Shown here: in pieces, positions 1 through 7,760 of the stretch
Position numbering within the stretch: position 1 is the stretch's first letter
Layout: each line of letters opens with the position of its first letter
Source: Apostichopus parvimensis
Taxonomy: Eukaryota > Echinodermata > Holothuroidea > Aspidochirotida > Stichopodidae
NCBI GenBank assembly: GCA_000934455.1
Contig: KN883398.1
Coordinates: 78,071-108,601, forward strand
Direction: 5' to 3'
Length of the DNA stretch: 30,531 nucleotides
Program-made: the position numbers and the translations under genes
The notes under the pieces: generated by a model
What the model was told of the DNA's origin: nothing
Seen by the model: only the letters and a program-made list of their open reading frames with translations
Databases searched by the model: none

Positions 1-549
1 CCTGAAAATTGGAAAAAAAATCTTTGAGTAGTTTATTAAGTTTCTTTTAATTTCATTAAATGTGATTAAAATATTCTTAACTGGAATTTAATTTAAAAGG
101 AGATAAGCCCTGCAACGATTTAACCAATGATATGGTAGAGTTAAGGGAATGACGATGATTACTTCATTTCACCATATAGACAAAATATATCATAACAATT
201 TAGAATAGAAACGAGACTAATAATATCTTCAAATGTATAATACAGTTCCATAAATCCGGCGGAATGTGTTAGCATTATGTAATATAAAGTATATTAGGAA
301 CGATTGTGTGTAATGCAGTATATTACAGGCATCCTTACAATATTTATTTCACTATTTGTCTTAACACGTAAATGCTACACAGTCATTTGGAAACCGGGGT
401 TTGCTATACCAATACAAGTGTAGAGACAAAATATGCTCTTAAAGTTATGTACTGATATTACTCTTTCAAATTTATCCGTGATTTTGCCTTTTAGTCTGTT
501 TCGTAAGGTGTTTACCGTGAGGTATCAATACACTAGAAAGATACAGGAA
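1..549. other. AT-rich upstream flank of the Ig gene
   Basis: No supported gene lies here. The reading frame of the first Ig exon stays open upstream to 433, but residues encoded before 550 do not resemble a signal peptide, so I treat them as 5' UTR or intron. A possible splice acceptor (TTTTAG) ends at 494, which would allow an upstream non-coding exon. I could not identify a promoter with confidence. Confidence 0.4.
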
Positions 550-877
550 ATGAAGGCTATCTGTATTATATTCTTACTTGGATGTTACATAGCAGAACGT
601 TCGAGCTGTCGAGCTGTCTATATTTCACACAGTGTTACTGTATTTGAATCACTGCTTTTAGAAGGTTGTGACGAAAAAGGAGCAAACGTTGAGTGGAAAT
701 TTGACAATCATTTACTCTTTCTTGATGATAGGTTATTAGTTGCGACGGGATTAGATAACATTACGCTACTTCCAAATAACTCTGTCTTAATTGAGCAAGC
801 GTCGATAAAGCATGGTGGGACCTATGCATGCGTCAGTGCTTCAAAGGCGATTGTTAACCACGACGTCAATGTTGAAG
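550..877 (+). CDS. Ig-superfamily protein, exon with signal peptide and first Ig-like domain
   Basis: This exon encodes the start of a secreted or membrane Ig-like protein. The Met at 550 is chosen because it opens a typical signal peptide (MKAICIIFLLGCYIAERSSC). An Ig-like domain of about 85 residues follows. The first Cys is in LLLEGCDEK, the core Trp in VEWKFDN, and the second Cys in GGTYACVSA, which matches the conserved Y-x-C near the end of V/I-set domains. Two N-glycosylation sequons (NIT, NNS) are visible. The donor AAG|GTTTGT after 877 leaves phase 1, and it joins cleanly to the next exon at 1403. Protein-level support is good. Family identity beyond Ig-superfamily is unknown. Confidence 0.72.
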
Positions 878-1402
878 GTTTGTATTGCTCCTGTATTTAT
901 ATTTAAAATAGTTAAGTATTGGTTGTAAGTTGGCTACGATGTTTATGTAAATTAAGCTTACATTCGCATTTATCAATCCGTCAAATTCACAAAGCGTCGG
1001 GAATGTTACCATTTCAATAGAAATATGACTTAGTACTGGTAAAAAATTTTATAAATTATTGATTTTCACAAACATGAGCATGAAATGAGGGAAAACTACA
1101 ATAGTGCCTAAAATCGGTAAATGTTGAGAAACAGTAAATTAGACAACATTTAGTTTTAGATAATCTGCTGTTTCAGTTGCAAGAAATTGTGAAAAGAATG
1201 AAGCATTTCCAAATCTCAACTGCATAGATAAATTACATTTTTTATCGGTGTACCACCGTGTTTACTGTTTAACGAGACAAATGTTTCTCAACAAACTTAC
1301 TGATTTGTATAATTTCATTTCATATTGATATTACACATGACGCTACTTTTAGAAACAATCCATGGATTTATTATCATGAATTTTTACCAAATTCTTCCTT
1401 AG
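878..1402 (+). other. Phase-1 intron 1 of the Ig gene
   Basis: This AT-rich, non-coding stretch of 525 bases lies between a GTTTGT donor and an acceptor ending CTTCCTTAG. Splicing it out restores one open frame in which a codon split 1/2 reads Ala. That phase is the usual one for introns bordering Ig domains. No other features are seen in it. Confidence 0.65.
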
Positions 1403-1726
1403 CTCCTCCACTTGTGTACATTGCGTCAAGCAAGATGTACGCAGCCAGCGGAAACCACATTTATCTGGAACAAGATCACCGAACTTCGCTTACATGTTTT
1501 GCTAATGGAAGTCGACCTGAGGTTAAATTAACTTTGCTAGTGGATAAAATAGTATATGGAACATCAAATATTACAATAATCCATGGAGCAGGTAAAAATG
1601 AAACCTTCGACACGATAGTAACAGTATTTATCCAAGCTATTAATGAACATGGAAATATCTCCTGTCAAAGCAACGGTGTTGGAAATCATTCAGTTGATGG
1701 ATTAACTTTGCGTTACACCTCATTCG
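1403..1726 (+). CDS. Ig-superfamily protein, second Ig-like domain exon
   Basis: The exon is 324 bases (108 codons) and is phase 1 at both ends. Spliced to the first exon it begins APPLVYIA, a typical inter-domain linker. The Ig fold is suggested by TSLTCFANGSRP (first Cys, with the GxRP pattern common in C2/I-set domains) and by GNISCQSNG (second Cys). The core Trp expected after the first Cys is replaced in LTLLVDK, so this domain is atypical. Five sequons (NGS, NIT, NET, NIS, NHS) crowd about 105 residues, which fits a heavily glycosylated ectodomain. The donor is TTCG|GTAAGT. If not spliced, the frame ends at a stop at 1735-1737, which would give a short secreted form. Confidence 0.72.
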
Positions 1727-3480
1727 GTAAGTTGTGAACTAATACCAATTTTTTAAACAACCATAACTGGATGATCAGTATTTGAACATTGTAATCATAT
1801 CATATATTAAAGAATAGTTGATTATGTATTTATGTAAATTAATTAAAAATGTGAACATGCATATTATTGCCCCATTGCTTTTAGGGCAATATACTTTTAG
1901 GAAATATGTCCTCACACGTATTTCCTGAAGAATTCTTTGGTTTGCTGAATGAAGAACAATTTCTAACCAATATGTTTTACTTAATATAAGGAATTAATGT
2001 TAAAATTTGCACGTACGTAATTCTTTTAACTTTATGTATTCAACACAGATCACTGATGTGGTGTAGAGATAATGTTCACTGAAAACGAAGTACTTATTTT
2101 TGGTAAAACCTACTTAGGCGAGGACATGCTTTGAATTCAAAGACATGATTAAAATGAAGTGTACTTTCATAATCTACTTTTGAAATATTTAATATATACT
2201 CTATTATCATTATATTATGAAATGTAAGGTATAAATTCTAGTTGCATACTTTTTTTTACGTAAATTACTAAATTACATTGACCATTATTGCATATTTTGT
2301 CATTCCGCTTTTACTAATTACGTATAGAGATGACTTTCAATGAAAATGAAGTACTTTATTTATGTCAAAAACAAATGAGAAAGGTACATACTTTGCAGCA
2401 TAAATCCGGTAGATAATGAACTGTAATTTTTTTTATTTACTGTAGATACTACAAATATACTATTTTAAATACGTTGTTAATAGTGGTATATTTATGATGT
2501 AACTCCAAACATCAATTTGGTACGGACAGCCAGCTATGTTGTGTGCTACTGGATACCGTTGACGAATGGTATCATCAAAGAAGTACCTTGAAAGGAAGTT
2601 ATTCCCTTCCCTGCAGTATCTTTGTTTGATAAAAAGCCTACACTAAAGTTAGGAAATGACATTACTAACCATGATGTTAAAACTATTTTGAACTAACTGA
2701 CATTATTGATTGCGAGCCAATCCATGAAGTCTAAACGTTGCTATTTGAAAACTTAATATTCCATAGTAAAATATTACTATTATTACAACTTTCATCTTTT
2801 AATACAACACTATTAAAGTATGGTTTAACATTGATCGACATCACGGCTTCCAAAGTATAAAACCCACGGTTTATGTGTTTTTACTCTCCGTCTGTTTTAT
2901 GTTTGGAGTAGGCATAACCAACTGCATGACAACCATTGGCTTAGCCACGTATATTTATGTGGAAGATAGAGGTAACCGCCCCGCCCACCCCCCTTCCAAC
3001 ACACCTCTTTGGTCTTGGCTTAAACCATAGTACAAAGGTGTATGATACATATGTTCGACGCAACCTAAGTTCTTCAACATGTTATCAATAAGTTATCAAA
3101 TAAAGCAATGCTTCCATTTTACGTTCAATCACTCATCATTTAGAGGTACAACCCACTGGGACCCCCCCCCCTTCAAACCAACACACCGGATTACACCATG
3201 TAATGCTCAGAAATTCAGTCAACATTTGTTATTTATGTGGTCTTTAATGAGACAATGACTAACGACTAAAACTAATAAACCGCTCTTAAATTTCTAAATT
3301 TTAAATGTTGCAATTAATTTGTAATAATGTACAAGATAATGGTCTTGTTGATTTTTGAGATAATTTGAAAGTAACGTGAAAGCGAAATCAATAAAGACGA
3401 TAAATGGTGATTTGTGATGTACTTCCTGCTTTCATTTTTCGTATGTGTAATTATTTATTGATTTTTTTTTATATTTTTAG
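1727..3480 (+). other. Phase-1 intron 2 of the Ig gene
   Basis: This is about 1.75 kb of AT-rich DNA between a strong GTAAGT donor and a strong acceptor (a T-rich tract ending ATATTTTTAG at 3480). It holds short C-rich tracts near 2980 and 3162 but no open frame that I can assign. Its exact role depends on the transmembrane exon being real. Confidence 0.5.
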
Positions 3481-3597
3481 TGCTCTTTTTGCTTTTCTTA
3501 TCAGTTCTGAATGCATTCTTTTGGGTTACATTAGGTGCCATGTTAATCATCGAAGACCAAGAGGAAACAAAATACAAGATGATACTTTTCTGTAGTG
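3481..3597 (+). CDS. Ig-superfamily protein, transmembrane exon (3' end uncertain)
   Basis: Directly after a strong acceptor, in the phase left by the previous exon, the frame encodes a hydrophobic run of about 23 residues (VLFLLFLSVLNAFFWVTLG followed by AMLII). The acidic and polar stretch EDQEETKYK comes next. This is the pattern of a single-pass helix followed by a juxtamembrane cytoplasmic segment. A GTATAC donor after 3597 would give a 117-base exon, phase 1 at both ends. Without that splice the frame runs on to a TAG at 3669-3671, through sequence that already looks like the flanking LINE. I infer one membrane-anchored two-Ig protein, and the splice sites are predictions only. Confidence 0.5.
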
Positions 3598-3609
3598 GTA
3601 TACGATTTT

Positions 3610-4340
3610 GCCGCTTATTTGGGGCTGTCTCTTTTGGACGCTGGTGTGCTGGGGAGGGGTGTTTTGTTTAGCTGCGTGATGGTCGTCCTTTTGTGTGTTT
3701 TTGTTTTAAATGTCGAGTGGGTCTACCCAAAACAATACAAACACATGTTCTACCGACCATGAGCGGTCTGCCGTTACACAATCGGTGTAATCCTGTAACC
3801 ATTCCCGCAACAAATGACACGCACCCCCCTGCTCGGGGTACTACTCTGCGGTGCTATCTCACTAAACAGGCCCGGTGCCCATCGACGCAAGTTCGACCCT
3901 CCCTAAAAGCGTATACAAAATAAACAAGTCAACCCTGGGTCTGTTACCGCTACAAACAATTGCTTAAACAACCAAAAAGTCAATTTACTTTCCAGATGAA
4001 TGAACCCCCAACCCTCCATTCTCGATATGCTGGTACACTACCGCCCTTTTGACAAACTCTGTACCAACGGACCAAATACATGAGAACATCTCCCTCTCCA
4101 GTCGCACCAGTACGCGACGCGGAATTGTGTACATGGCGCCCGGGTACCACAAAATGGGCGAAACAAAGCGATTTTTACAGTGACTTTTTCCGACATACGA
4201 GAGCCAGCGAGTGCTAAAGGTTCCAAGCTTGCTCTGAAATACATTAGCCCTCTTGCTCCAGGTGACATCTGAAGGTGCATCGTAGCCGAACCATATACCA
4301 TTAATGTTGATGTTCTGATCCGACCACGATGTATTCAACG
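3610..4340 (-). pseudogene. LINE ORF2 post-RT region
   Basis: The - strand frame at 4338-3985 reads a Tx1-type region downstream of the polymerase palm. It includes GIWFGYDAPSDVTW, then PRRVLVRLEREMFSCIWS, and closes with ENGGLGV. This matches the segment of L1/Tx1-type ORF2 proteins where a Leu/Arg-rich helix precedes an FxWxG-like motif. Homologous reading continues in shifted frames through TDPGLTCLF and MVTGLHRLC to near 3620. Several stops and frameshifts interrupt it. No catalytic role is expected for this segment. Confidence 0.65.
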
Positions 4341-5100
4341 GTAGGTCCTTGTATCTCCAGCTACCAAGGCGAAGGCTCTTTGTCTTGTTTGGATTGAACT
4401 TTGCCTCAGTAGCTCTCTCAAAATATACAAATCCTCCGTGAGGGCGCTGAAGGAGGTCAGACTCGAAAGCTTACACATGACGTCATACGCATATTGGATG
4501 CATTTTACTTTAGCCCTACCTGGCACAACGAATTGAACAAGTCTCATGTCCCTTTCTAAAAGTCTAGAGAGAGACTCACTAACAAAATATAACGTAATGG
4601 AGACAGAGGGCACCCCTGGCGCATCTCTCTCTATTCGCTAAATACTTCCGCATAAAATCAATTAACAATAACAGAGCTTAAACTGTCTTCATACAAAACA
4701 GAAATCCACGTACGCAAATGTAGGAGCAACTGAAAATACTCCAAAACATTCATTAGAAAATCTCGATCCACTTTTTCAAAGGCTTTCTGTTAATCAAGAG
4801 AGACCAGTACACATAATAGATCACTCTCAATAACCAATTCAGTCAAGTCGCGCATCAACCACAAGCTATACTGATGCAATGACCCTGCAATGACAAGATG
4901 CGGCATGGCCAGTGCAAGTCGGTTGCACAAAACCCAAGCTAGCAACTTGTTGTATACGATTAACAAGGTTATAGGGCGCTTATTACGAGGATACCATTGG
5001 GATGTAGAAGCGAAGGCCGGCTTTAAGGTTTGTAATCTTTTGTACCTGGTTTCAAAACCGTGGCGGAACTCTGCCTCGACAAGTATCTGACAGTTAAGCT
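4335..5100 (-). pseudogene. LINE ORF2 reverse transcriptase
   Basis: This segment would have copied element RNA into DNA at the target site. On the - strand it shows KRPITLLIVYNKLLAW (the RPISLLN finger motif), then QKAFEKVDRDFL (the palm motif carrying the first catalytic Asp), then RQGCPLSPL, then CIQYAYDVMC where the usual Y/F-A-D-D box stands. The box reads YAYD, so one catalytic Asp is lost. In-frame stops occur (one just before QKAFEK, others near 4665), and there is a frameshift near 4610. The expected several-hundred-residue linker between endonuclease and polymerase is almost absent, which implies an internal deletion near 5050. Confidence 0.72.
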
Positions 5101-5624
5101 TCCATTGGCCCCGGCCGACCGGTAAATGGAAGCCAAACAATACGTGCTACAACAATATCATAGTCAGAGAGCAGACAGCTCAGTGTCACGCAACCCAAAA
5201 ATGTTAAACTAACGGTCGCATACACTCGATCTATTCCGGGTGGCATACTCCATTGGTGCATAAGACTCCAAACATCGGCTAAAATGTGTGCCGAGTTGAA
5301 TCTGCCAAGTTCTGCAATCCCAGCATCAGGACCAGCAGACACAGAAGCTCCGAGTCTGTCAGAACCCGAGTCTGGGAAAAAGTCTCCGACCATGAAACAT
5401 TGTGCACTACCAGGAACAAAGGAAGGCAGTGTGTCAACAAAAATCTCGTCTAATAGAAGATTGATTGGGAGCTTACACATAGCAAAGGCAAATATTACCC
5501 TGTGAATACTTGAAAAGAATGGGCCCTCATAGTCTGTCTCCACCCTAGTTGTACAAACCACCTGACGAGGTGACAGAAGGATGACAGTACCACAGGATGA
5601 AAACAAACCGAACGAAGCATGCAT
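5094..5624 (-). pseudogene. LINE ORF2 apurinic-like endonuclease
   Basis: This is a 176-codon - strand open frame with the pattern of Tx1/L1 endonucleases, which nick the target DNA to start reverse transcription. Visible landmarks are VILLSPRQV, DTLPSFVPGSAQCFMVGDFF (normally GDFN, so the Asn is lost), GIAELGRFNSAHILADVW, GIDRVYATVSL, and LLSDYDIVVA (the SDH/D-type motif, with Tyr where His is usual). The changed GDFN and SDHD motifs and the missing N-terminal part argue that it is inactive. It continues in another frame at about 5140 as LPVGRGQWKLNCQIL. Confidence 0.7.
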
Positions 5625-5828
5625 CTCACGACCCCACTCCTAAGTCCATAGAGGGACAACTTCTCCCAATATGTGTGTTTAACGTAAGCAAACGCAGTCG
5701 ACCTCAATTGACTTGCAACACTGGAAATGCGACTGCGATGGGATGATCCCTCATGCAATTCACGCAAGTTGCAAATAAAAGTGTATGGGCCATGAGAGGG
5801 CAGAGGGGAAAAATTACGCCGACGACGA

Positions 5829-6535
5829 TTACATGAGCTTTAAGCGCGCCCTAGACGACAAATCATTGTCTGAGTCGTCACTTGAGGGCAGACCTTGGTT
5901 CCCCATCTCGTTGTAGCAGCTCGTCCCCGTTGCGCGTTTCGGCTCGATGATCATCGAGTCTCCTGAGTCGCTGTCAGAGAGATATGGATCTGGTGGTACG
6001 CACCGTAGCCGGACTTGGGACGGACTGGACAAGGTTGTGGGGGAAGTTGGTAGAGACCCTTTGCCAGCCTCATGATCAAAGCAGTAGGTGTATCGGAACT
6101 CGACGCCTTTGTTTGACCCCCACGCTTCGGCTTAGCGACATAATTCGCCTCATGTCCGGTCTCCCCAGACCTGAGCAGGTACAAGGCTGACCGGAATGTC
6201 CTGTTTTAGGTGGATCAGTAACTGTCGGTGCCCATTTATAACCCCAGGGACCTGTGCATAGGAGCACATTTTGGCAGCCTTGACAGCCCCAAACTGACGT
6301 AAAACAGTGGCGACGAATTCATGTTGCACCTCTAATCCTATGTGGATGAGAGTTACCCATACGGATTGCTCGTATAGAGTTACTGTCAACCCTCGACATT
6401 ACTCAGCAACGTGACACCCTTCTGCCGGGCCACACCACCGATCAACGTAGATCGTACGTATTACGACCCTGGAGAGCTTACAAAGCATCAACCTCTCCAA
6501 GCACAACAACACCCTTACCCTTTAAGATACTAACC
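5829..6535 (-). pseudogene. LINE ORF1 (gag-like) fragment with degraded zinc knuckle
   Basis: ORF1 proteins of Tx1-type LINEs bind element RNA. The - strand at 6389-6150 reads VQHEFVATVLRQFG and then YAQVPGVINGHRQ, followed in another frame by LLRSGETGHEANYVAKPKRG. The last piece resembles a CxxC-x4-H-x4-C knuckle with its cysteines mutated. An acidic stretch (YLSDSDSGDS) lies nearer 5950. Upstream frames up to about 6535 (for example GEVDALYAL) look like earlier ORF1 sequence, though with stops. ORF1 and endonuclease lie in the same order as in full elements. Confidence 0.6.
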
Positions 6536-6539
6536 ACTT

Positions 6540-7065
6540 GTGTGCCCGTCGGCTTGCCAAACCGCCATCCCTCCAGATGTGTGGCGGTCTGTGCTGTAAG
6601 TCACTAGATAGCCGTCTCCGGGACTTGGCGTGGAGGATTGCACATGGGATCCTCATCTCTAACCATTTTCGCCTATTCAGGTGGCGATTAGGTGATGGGA
6701 TTTGTCCCCGTGTGGGCTGTAAAGCCATCGAGACTATGCAACACCTTTTGCTGGAGTGTCCCTTTGTCCGGTTGGTGTGAGAATGGTTTCACGCCTTCGT
6801 TATTGGTGTTATTGGTTGCACAAAGTGGGCCATTAGTAGTAATTTTGTTTTGTATGGTTTTTGTGTGCCCAACCTGGGTTAGGGATCTGCTGTTGTTGTT
6901 TGCCGCTACCATCAGGAGAAACATCTGGAACAGCAGATGCCGCCTATTTTTCGATGGGGACGTCTGGAGGGTTGCTCATGGAGGCGGATCATGCACGGCT
7001 TCCCGACACTGCCTTTCATAGACGCTGGCGCAAGCCTGTCGTCTACTATCGGGACGGCGTTCCCG
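6540..7065 (+). pseudogene. LINE ORF2 C-terminal zinc-binding (zf-RVT) domain
   Basis: The + strand frame reads SLDSRLRDLAWRIAHG, then RLFRWRLGDGICPRVGCKAI, then MQHLLLECPFVRLVW. This is the CxxC...H...C module found at the C-terminus of many LINE ORF2 proteins, with one expected Cys changed to Val. Another frame continues with FAATIRRNIWNSRCRLFFDGDVWRVA, also typical of the end of such proteins. It lies on the strand opposite the endonuclease and RT and supplies the part that block lacks. That is the main support for a single 5'-inverted copy. Confidence 0.7.
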
Positions 7066-7127
7066 GATGAAATTTGGAGTGAGTTAGTTGTTAGGTGTGG
7101 GGGGGGGGGTTGCGTGGTCGTTAAATA

Positions 7128-7405
7128 ATATGGGTTGGTGGGGATTTTTCTGTTTGTGGTTTGGAGTTGGCTTTTTGGGGCTGGTTTGTAGTGATTTATT
7201 GTTTTGGTTCTGTTGGTCTTTGGGTCCGTGTCCTTTTCACGTCACGTTAAACGCTACGTTATATACATATGTGGGTTAGTGAGAGATTTCTGTTTGTGGG
7301 TTTCAGTTGGGGTTTTGGTGGTTGTTATACAGACTGGGATTGTTTTTGTTTTAGTTGTGTTGACCTTTGGTCCGTGTCCGTTCTCTTTGCACGTAAAAAG
7401 CACAC
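7128..7405 (+). repeat. Imperfect two-copy tandem repeat in the LINE 3' UTR
   Basis: Two units of about 140-146 bases follow one another. TTCTGTTTGTGG occurs near 7148 and again near 7288, and TCCGTGTCC occurs at 7225 and 7371, each followed by a CACG-containing stretch. The sequence is T/G-rich on the + strand, and the long + frames here are by-products of that bias. I read it as LINE 3' UTR. Confidence 0.6.
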
Positions 7406-7559
7406 AACAATTCTGAAATCACGGCGCGACGCCATGATACCGCAAGGCGGCTAGGTCACGAAGCAGCAACAACAATTACAAACCAACGACAGGCTGGTAA
7501 AAACTACAAACGATATATGTTGTAAAAAAATGACAACGCCTGTAGCCCTTACGCACTCC

Positions 7560-7760
7560 CACAATCAACCACACCCGTCTGGCGGGAAGTAAAGTATGGT
7601 GAAGTAATAATAATGTGTAAAAGTAAGTTGGCCTGACGTTTCGATCCTAGCAGGATCTTCTTCAAAGGCTAAATGACAAGTCACAGTAACAGAAGGGACA
7701 AAAACACACACAGAATACAGACAGGTTAATGAGCATGGTGAAATCAAAGTTTGTTAAGTA
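7560..7760 (-). mobile_element. Penelope-like element terminal fragment
   Basis: On the - strand the block TTTGAAGAAGATCC-TGCTA-GGATCGAAACGTCAGG is the kind of motif seen in terminal repeats of Penelope-like retroelements, which are known to carry hammerhead-ribozyme-like sequence. No Penelope RT or GIY-YIG domain is visible nearby, so this is at most a terminal remnant. Its limits are estimated. The assignment is from memory of the motif and not from a search. Confidence 0.45.
7632..7670 (-). ncRNA. Hammerhead-ribozyme-like core
   Basis: Read on the - strand, TTGAAGA (CUGANGA-like, with the first C replaced) is followed by the hairpin GATCC-TGCTA-GGATC, then GAAA and CGTC. The order matches hammerhead core box, stem II, GAAA box and a possible cleavage triplet. 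Stem III is minimal or absent, as reported for some retroelement hammerheads. The core mismatch makes activity doubtful. Confidence 0.35.

Larger units (their letters stand above)
3604..7450. mobile_element. Tx1-clade (L1-like) LINE, inactive, with 5' part inverted
   Basis: This is a degraded non-LTR retrotransposon in two opposed blocks. From about 6535 down to about 3604 the - strand carries, in element order, the ORF1 zinc-knuckle region, the APE-type endonuclease, the reverse transcriptase and most of the post-RT region. From about 6540 to 7450 the + strand carries the zinc-binding C-terminus and the 3' UTR. The - block stops near where the + block starts in the protein, as expected for twin-primed 5' inversion. 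Assignment to the Tx1 clade rests on recognised protein patterns and not on a search. Ends are approximate and I did not find a target-site duplication. Confidence 0.7.

Noticed and set aside
5284-5505. + strand open frame within the LINE endonuclease
   Set aside because: The - strand carries clear endonuclease motifs, so this is an antisense shadow.
7088-7454. Overlapping + strand open frames rich in Gly, Val and Trp
   Set aside because: They arise from T/G-rich tandem sequence of the LINE 3' UTR and no ORF2 homology continues into them.
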